A DNA stretch of 16,517 nt from Bryobacterales bacterium (GTDB lineage Bacteria; Acidobacteriota; Terriglobia; Bryobacterales; Bryobacteraceae). Positions 14,787 through 16,517 of the stretch are shown piece after piece. The translations under genes and the position numbers were made by a program. The stretch spans positions 1-16,517 of the forward strand of contig DOZZ01000199.1 in the NCBI GenBank assembly GCA_003517725.1. The letters run 5' to 3'. The notes under the pieces are model-generated. The model worked only from the letters and a program-made list of their open reading frames with translations. It did no database searches and had not been told where the DNA came from. Numbering within the stretch: position 1 is the first letter of the stretch; each line of letters starts with the position of its first letter.

Positions 14787-15895
14787 GAGCAGCAGCCGTT
14801 TTTCCAGGTAAGAAATCGGTCGGATTGGTGGATATGGAGGCTCCCAAGCTGCGGGGTCCGAAGGATGTGAAGTTTCGCATCCTGGAAGTAGGAGTGTGCG
14901 GCACGGACCGTGAGATCTGCGCCTTTGAATACGGCGCGCCACCCTCCGGGGCGGATTACCTGGTGCTGGGCCATGAGTGCATGGGCGAAGTGGTGGAAGT
15001 GGGCCCGGAAGTAGAGGGCTGGAAGCCGGGCGATTTAGTGGTGCCGACCGTACGCCGCCCCTGCACCGACCCGGCCTGCACCGCGTGCCGCGCCGGGCAT
15101 CAGGATTTCTGTTACACGGGACGCTACACCGAGCGCGGCATCAACCATTACCACGGCTTCATGACCGAGATGGTGGTGGATGACGCACAGTACTTGAACC
15201 ATGTGCCCGCGGGCTTGCGCGGCGTGGGAGTTCTGGTGGAGCCGCTGACCATTGTTGAAAAAGCCCTGATGCAGGTGAATTTACTGCAGCAGCGGCTGCC
15301 GTGGCAGTGCGCGGCGGAGCCGGGCAAGCCGGCGCACCACTGCCACAAGGCGGTGGTGCTGGGCGCCGGGCCGGTAGGGCTGCTGGGCGCCATGGCGCTG
15401 GTGGTTGCGGGCTACCAGACGTACATGTACTCGCGCAGCCTGGCGCCCACCAAATCCTCCAGGATTTGCGACCAGATCGGCGTCAAATATATCTCGCTGC
15501 AGGAGCAGAATACGGAGCAGATGGCGCGGACCGTGGGCAACATCGACCTGGTCTACGAAGCGGTCGGCGTGCCCCCCTTTGCCTTCGATGTGCTGCAGGT
15601 GTTGGGCACCAACGGCGTGTTCATCATGACGGGCGTGCCCGGACCCTTTGCCTCGGTGCCAGTGGACACTTCGCGGATTATGAAAGACCTGGTGCTGAAG
15701 AACCAGGTGGTGCTTGGGACCGTGAACGCCAGCCGCGAGGCGTTTGAACATGCCATCGGCGACCTGAACGAGTTTTACCGGCGCTGGCCGGATGCCGTCA
15801 ACGCGCTGATTACCGGAAGATTTCCAATCGATCGCTTCGAGGAGCCGCTGCAGTCGACCGCCGGCATCAAGAACGTGATCGAGGTCGGCGTTTGA
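14783..15895 (+). CDS. Zinc-dependent glucose 1-dehydrogenase-like MDR enzyme
   Basis: This 370-residue medium-chain dehydrogenase resembles archaeal-type glucose 1-dehydrogenases, which oxidise glucose (and often galactose) with NAD(P)+ to the 1,5-lactone. It has the GTDREI motif after catalytic Cys39, then LVLGHE with His64 and Glu65 for the catalytic zinc. Four cysteines (94, 99, 102, 110) fit a structural zinc site. [12 protein letters not shown] stretch and a [11 protein letters not shown] motif are characteristic of this subfamily. The Rossmann dinucleotide motif is G194-A-G-P-V-G199. The ATG at 14783 is chosen because it overlaps the cyclase stop (ATGA) and begins with the family's MRAAAVF-type strand. 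Longer upstream starts would run into the cyclase gene. The next gene, a glucosidase, overlaps its end. Exact sugar preference cannot be read from sequence. Confidence 0.88.
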   Translation: MRAAAVFPGKKSVGLVDMEAPKLRGPKDVKFRILEVGVCGTDREICAFEYGAPPSGADYLVLGHECMGEVVEVGPEVEGWKPGDLVVPTVRRPCTDPACTACRAGHQDFCYTGRYTERGINHYHGFMTEMVVDDAQYLNHVPAGLRGVGVLVEPLTIVEKALMQVNLLQQRLPWQCAAEPGKPAHHCHKAVVLGAGPVGLLGAMALVVAGYQTYMYSRSLAPTKSSRICDQIGVKYISLQEQNTEQMARTVGNIDLVYEAVGVPPFAFDVLQVLGTNGVFIMTGVPGPFASVPVDTSRIMKDLVLKNQVVLGTVNASREAFEHAIGDLNEFYRRWPDAVNALITGRFPIDRFEEPLQSTAGIKNVIEVGV

Positions 15896-16517
15896 TCGCG
15901 GAGTTAGAGCGTCTGGCCGAAGACGCGCGCCGCGAAAAGAATTGGAAGCGCTGGGGACCGTACTTGTCGGAACGCCAGTGGGGCACGGTGCGCGAGGACT
16001 ATTCGGCCAGCGGCGAATGCTGGGCGTATCTTCCACACGACCACGCGCGCAGCCGCGCCTATCGATGGGGCGAGGACGGGCTGCTGGGCATCTGCGACCG
16101 CGAGGGGCGGCTCTGTTTTTCAGTGGCGCTGTGGAACGGGCGCGATCCGATCCTGAAGGAGCGGCTATTTGGGCTAAGCGGCCCGGAGGGCAACCACGGC
16201 GAGGATATCAAGGAATGCCACTTTCACATGGACTCCTTGCCGACCCACGCGTACCTGAAGAGCCTCTATAAATACCCGCAGCGCGAGTACCCGTATGCGC
16301 AATTGGTAGCCGAGAATGCCCGGCGGGGACGCGGCGATCTGGAGTATGAGATCACCGACACCGATGCGTTCGATCAGCAGCGCTACTTCGACGTGTTCGT
16401 GGAGTACGCCAAGAACGCGCCGGACGACATCCTGATTCGCATCACGGTGGAAAACCGCGGTCCGGACGAGGCACTGCTGCACCTGCTGCCGACGCTGTGG
16501 TTCCGCAACACCTGGAG
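15892..16517 (+). CDS. GH63/MGH1-like glucosidase, N-terminal part
   Basis: The frame opens with TTG at 15892, overlapping the dehydrogenase stop by TTGA, and stays open through the window edge (208 codons seen). The protein begins [18 protein letters not shown] (TTG read as Met), followed by [36 protein letters not shown] and [18 protein letters not shown]. These are hallmarks of the large bacterial glucosidases related to GH63 (MGH1-like family), usually around 850-900 residues. Only the N-terminal beta-rich region is present; the (alpha/alpha) barrel with the catalytic acids lies beyond the window. The enzyme is expected to hydrolyse an alpha-glucosidic linkage, releasing glucose. Tight overlap with the glucose dehydrogenase gene suggests that the liberated sugar is oxidised. 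No signal peptide is seen, so it is probably cytoplasmic. Confidence 0.88.
   Translation, partial: MIAELERLAEDARREKNWKRWGPYLSERQWGTVREDYSASGECWAYLPHDHARSRAYRWGEDGLLGICDREGRLCFSVALWNGRDPILKERLFGLSGPEGNHGEDIKECHFHMDSLPTHAYLKSLYKYPQREYPYAQLVAENARRGRGDLEYEITDTDAFDQQRYFDVFVEYAKNAPDDILIRITVENRGPDEALLHLLPTLWFRNTW

Noticed and set aside
1..16517. Defence island, prophage, insertion sequence or biosynthetic cluster
   Set aside because: No integrase, transposase, nuclease, toxin-antitoxin, phage structural or biosynthetic genes are visible; all genes fit ordinary envelope, transport, signalling and sugar functions.

Overview
The window is about 16.5 kb of GC-rich, densely coding bacterial DNA. It contains a GWxTD-domain secreted protein, a carboxypeptidase-regulatory/beta-barrel outer-membrane protein, a glycine-rich TonB and an archaeal-type glucose dehydrogenase followed by a GH63-like glucosidase. 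Together these suggest a Gram-negative soil-type bacterium, most likely an Acidobacteriota member near Solibacter/Bryobacter. That placement is inferred from gene content and style; there is no rRNA or other marker gene here.

Region 1 (1-5493, + strand) holds envelope genes. A promoter-like site precedes a GWxTD-domain protein. It is followed by a plug-less beta-barrel protein with an N-terminal carboxypeptidase-regulatory domain, and by a DUF885 lipoprotein with a metallopeptidase-like HExxxGH / EGWAEY signature. A REP-like element made of several 16-nt imperfect hairpins (about 5491-5620) closes this region.

Region 2 (5647-8935, + strand) is a tight run: signal peptidase I (lepB), a CbiM-N-Q fusion permease, and CbiO with a histidine-rich tail. 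The last two form a compact two-gene energy-coupling-factor importer for Ni2+ or Co2+. In the fusion protein the substrate-binding subunit, a degenerate N-like part and the transmembrane coupling subunit sit in one chain. No cobalamin riboswitch or cobalamin/nickel-enzyme gene is visible next to it, so the metal is not settled.

Region 3 (8932-12925) starts with a secreted Asn-rich glycine-zipper protein on the minus strand. It is divergent from a membrane-anchored protein with eight 34-residue WG repeats, and a 21-bp dyad lies between the two starts. The WG gene is followed 23 bp later by a soluble triple-PAS hybrid histidine kinase with its own receiver domain. A TonB-family protein on the minus strand (12938-13918) converges on the kinase.

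Region 4 (14145-end, + strand) is a sugar-related operon with translationally overlapping genes: a metal-dependent cyclase-family hydrolase, a zinc glucose 1-dehydrogenase-like enzyme (ATGA overlap) and the N-terminal part of a GH63/MGH1-like glucosidase (TTGA overlap) that runs off the window. Together they could liberate glucose and oxidise it to gluconolactone.

No tRNA, rRNA, CRISPR array, insertion sequence, prophage or recognisable defence system is visible. The most unusual items are the CbiMNQ fusion with the His-tailed CbiO, the hairpins at the cbiO 3' end, the cyclase-GDH-glucosidase coupling, and the WG-repeat/kinase locus with its divergent dyad.
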